A stretch of DNA of 7,413 nt, taken from contig JAEZQV010000106.1 of the NCBI GenBank assembly GCA_023441125.1, forward strand, positions 1 to 7,413, read 5' to 3'. Origin of the DNA: Bacillota bacterium (GTDB lineage: Bacteria; Bacillota_C; Negativicutes; Sporomusales; Sporomusaceae). The notes under the pieces were generated by a model. The model searched no databases. It saw only the letters and a list, made by a program, of their open reading frames with translations, and was not told the origin of the DNA. This document shows positions 6,401 to 7,413 of this stretch, piece after piece (positions within the stretch are counted from its first letter, which is position 1; every line of letters begins with the position of its first letter). Made by a program: the position numbers and the translations under genes.

Positions 6401-6413
6401 GTATACAGTATAC
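6401..6413. repeat. Short palindrome GTATACAGTATAC upstream of aroH
   Basis: Two copies of the self-complementary hexamer GTATAC around a central A form a 13-base palindrome in the 67-base gap between the cysteine-rich gene and aroH, 41 bases before the aroH ATG. On the minus strand each arm contains TATACT, which resembles a -10 box, but no convincing -35 box is placed correctly. It could be an operator or part of an internal promoter. Function is unknown. Confidence 0.4.
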
Positions 6414-6426
6414 GCGAAAAAAGTTA

Positions 6427-6771
6427 TTATTCCTGCTCGCAGTGTAAATTAGTTTTGTTTTCGGCTGCCCGCGTTTTATTGCAGCGGCAGGAATCGCAGA
6501 TATGACACCGCCACCAGCCGCATTCGGGACAAACGTCATTGGCTTTATTCAGTTCCACGTATTGGCCTTGTTCATATTCTTGCCAGCAAAAAGTGGCGCC
6601 GGCGATTTTTTTCAGCTTTACCGCCCGGGTACTGACCCACAATTTCTGTTCAAGAACGGTAATCAACAGCTCATGGCAGCCTTGCTCCTGGTTATATCTG
6701 TGGTCTTCGGCCGGGAATACTTCAGGCTCGTCTTTTAAAGTCAGCACGACATATAAGACTTGGTAATTCAC
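6427..6771 (-). CDS. Small cysteine-rich protein of unknown family, next to hydrogenase maturation protease
   Basis: A protein of 114 residues that I do not recognise. The first 75 residues form a mixed, mostly soluble segment (MNYQVLYVVLTLKDEPEVFP...) with C32 and C62. The C-terminal third has a dense cluster: C81, C84, C89, C92, C95 and C97, in the pattern CPECGWWRCHICDSCRC, then C111. Such spacing suggests a zinc ribbon or other metal-binding knuckle. It does not match the two CxxC pairs of HypA at their usual spacing, nor rubredoxin. It has no signal peptide or membrane segment. Translation starts at GTG 6771 with GGGAGG 7 bases upstream, and only 23 bases separate it from the protease gene, so the two are very likely co-transcribed and co-translated. 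A role in hydrogenase maturation or metal handling is a guess from context. Confidence 0.8.
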   Translation of the reverse strand: MNYQVLYVVLTLKDEPEVFPAEDHRYNQEQGCHELLITVLEQKLWVSTRAVKLKKIAGATFCWQEYEQGQYVELNKANDVCPECGWWRCHICDSCRCNKTRAAENKTNLHCEQE

Positions 6772-6794
6772 CGCCCCACCTCCCGCATTTGTAA

Positions 6795-7280
6795 TTAGTA
6801 TGTAGGCGGCAGGTTATTTATACCCCAGGTGCGCAAAACAGCCAGTGTCTCATTAACAACATAGTCAACGCGCGGCGCGACAATTTCACTTAATTCCAAC
6901 CCAACATCGATAACGGCCGGCTGCACGCCCAGCACAACAATATGCGGCACAGGCTGTTCCAGTACTTCCATTGCCGCCAGTACGTCCTGAATCCCCAGTT
7001 CATGCATCGACACTTTATGTTTAAAGTATGCTTGTACTTCTTCCTTGGTAAAATGATAAAAATCGCCCGGTGCGCCGCCGCCATTAACAGCATCAATAAT
7101 AATTAGCCGTACCGCCCCTTTGATAAATCGCATCAGTTCCATACCTAACGTGCCGCCGTCCAAAACCTCTACATTATCCGGAAATACATAGCGCCGGGTG
7201 AGCTCTTCCACTACCCGGACGCCGAACCCTTCATCTTGCATAAGGATATTGCCAATTCCCAATATTACATTCTTATCCAT
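6795..7280 (-). CDS. [NiFe]-hydrogenase maturation protease (HyaD/HybD/HupD family)
   Basis: An endopeptidase of 161 residues, typical family length, that removes the C-terminal extension of the hydrogenase large subunit once nickel has been inserted. Family hallmarks are the N-terminal ILGIGNILMQDEGFGV (6-21), IDAVNGGGAPGDFY (62-75) and SMHELGIQDVL (91-101). The three nickel-recognition ligands known for HybD correspond to E17, D63 and H93, all present, so the enzyme should be active. The ATG at 7280 has AGGGG about 8 bases upstream. Hydrogenase structural genes are probably encoded upstream, beyond the right edge, as is usual, but none is visible here. It leads a short run with the cysteine-rich gene and perhaps aroH. 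The close relative Gpr/germination-protease fold or a formate-hydrogenlyase-type HycI protease is a less likely reading. Confidence 0.93.
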   Translation of the reverse strand: MDKNVILGIGNILMQDEGFGVRVVEELTRRYVFPDNVEVLDGGTLGMELMRFIKGAVRLIIIDAVNGGGAPGDFYHFTKEEVQAYFKHKVSMHELGIQDVLAAMEVLEQPVPHIVVLGVQPAVIDVGLELSEIVAPRVDYVVNETLAVLRTWGINNLPPTY

Positions 7281-7350
7281 AGTTAGAGCCCCTATCGTTA
7301 AAAATTGTTTTAGGCAGCGTAAAAACTTGCTATGTTCATAAAGAAAACAC

Positions 7351-7384
7351 GGCTTGCGCCGAGCCTTTGGCGAAAGCGTAAGCC
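7351..7384. repeat. Imperfect hairpin, possible terminator or dispersed-repeat fragment
   Basis: GGCTTGCG (7351-7358) and CGTAAGCC (7377-7384) form an 8-bp stem. Read as plus-strand RNA all pairs form, with one G-U; on the minus strand there is one A-C mismatch. On the minus strand GTGTTTTCTTT follows, which would suit a terminator for an unseen upstream gene. GGCGAAAG occurs inside the loop (7370-7376) and again at 7402-7409. The surrounding 7281-7413 contains no convincing gene. Confidence 0.45.
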
Positions 7385-7413
7385 GATGTTGCCCTTATCC
7401 AGGCGAAAGTTAT

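Noticed and set aside
6360..6539. N-terminal extension of aroH to 6539
   Set aside because: It would overlap the cysteine-rich gene in another frame, and AroH proteins begin at the MLRGVRGATT segment.

Overview
The window carries eight protein-coding genes, all on the minus strand, so it reads right to left. The strong AGGAG-type ribosome sites, the GTG and TTG starts, the ydaO-type cyclic di-AMP riboswitch, the AroH-type chorismate mutase and the intrinsic terminators all point to a low-to-mid GC Bacillota. An MsbA-like exporter and a hydrogenase maturation gene would fit an anaerobe of the Negativicutes (Sporomusa-like), but that genus-level guess is inference. No rRNA, tRNA, CRISPR array, insertion sequence or phage gene was seen.

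Layout in transcription order. (1) 7413-7281 is non-coding and holds an imperfect hairpin that may be a terminator or part of a dispersed repeat. (2) 7280-6006 holds a [NiFe]-hydrogenase maturation protease, a small cysteine-rich protein of unknown family, and an AroH chorismate mutase. It ends in a 16-bp perfect hairpin. (3) 5853-4837 is a monocistronic family 2 glycosyltransferase of the membrane-anchored GtrB/ArnC/DPM type, with a recognisable promoter. (4) 4746-3938 is a cyclic di-AMP (ydaO/yuaA) riboswitch followed by a secreted cell-wall hydrolase (peptidoglycan-binding domain plus NlpC/P60) that starts at TTG, then a terminator. (5) 3789-2012 is an MsbA/BmrA-like ABC exporter with a clear intrinsic terminator. 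(6) 1975-1 is a zinc-uptake operon in the order znuA, Fur-family regulator (probably Zur), znuC. The last gene is cut by the left edge, and znuB would be expected beyond it.

Two regulatory elements stand out. A perfect 22-bp palindrome (1924-1945) abuts the -10 box and spans the predicted start of transcription of znuA. It is a natural candidate operator for the regulator encoded two genes away, which would make the operon autoregulated. The cyclic di-AMP riboswitch lies directly against the ribosome site of the NlpC/P60 gene, with no room for a conventional terminator between them, so control there may be translational. In both places the longest open frame starts too far upstream (inside the promoter and inside the aptamer). 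The starts given here (1906 and 4606) are supported by ribosome sites and signal peptides.
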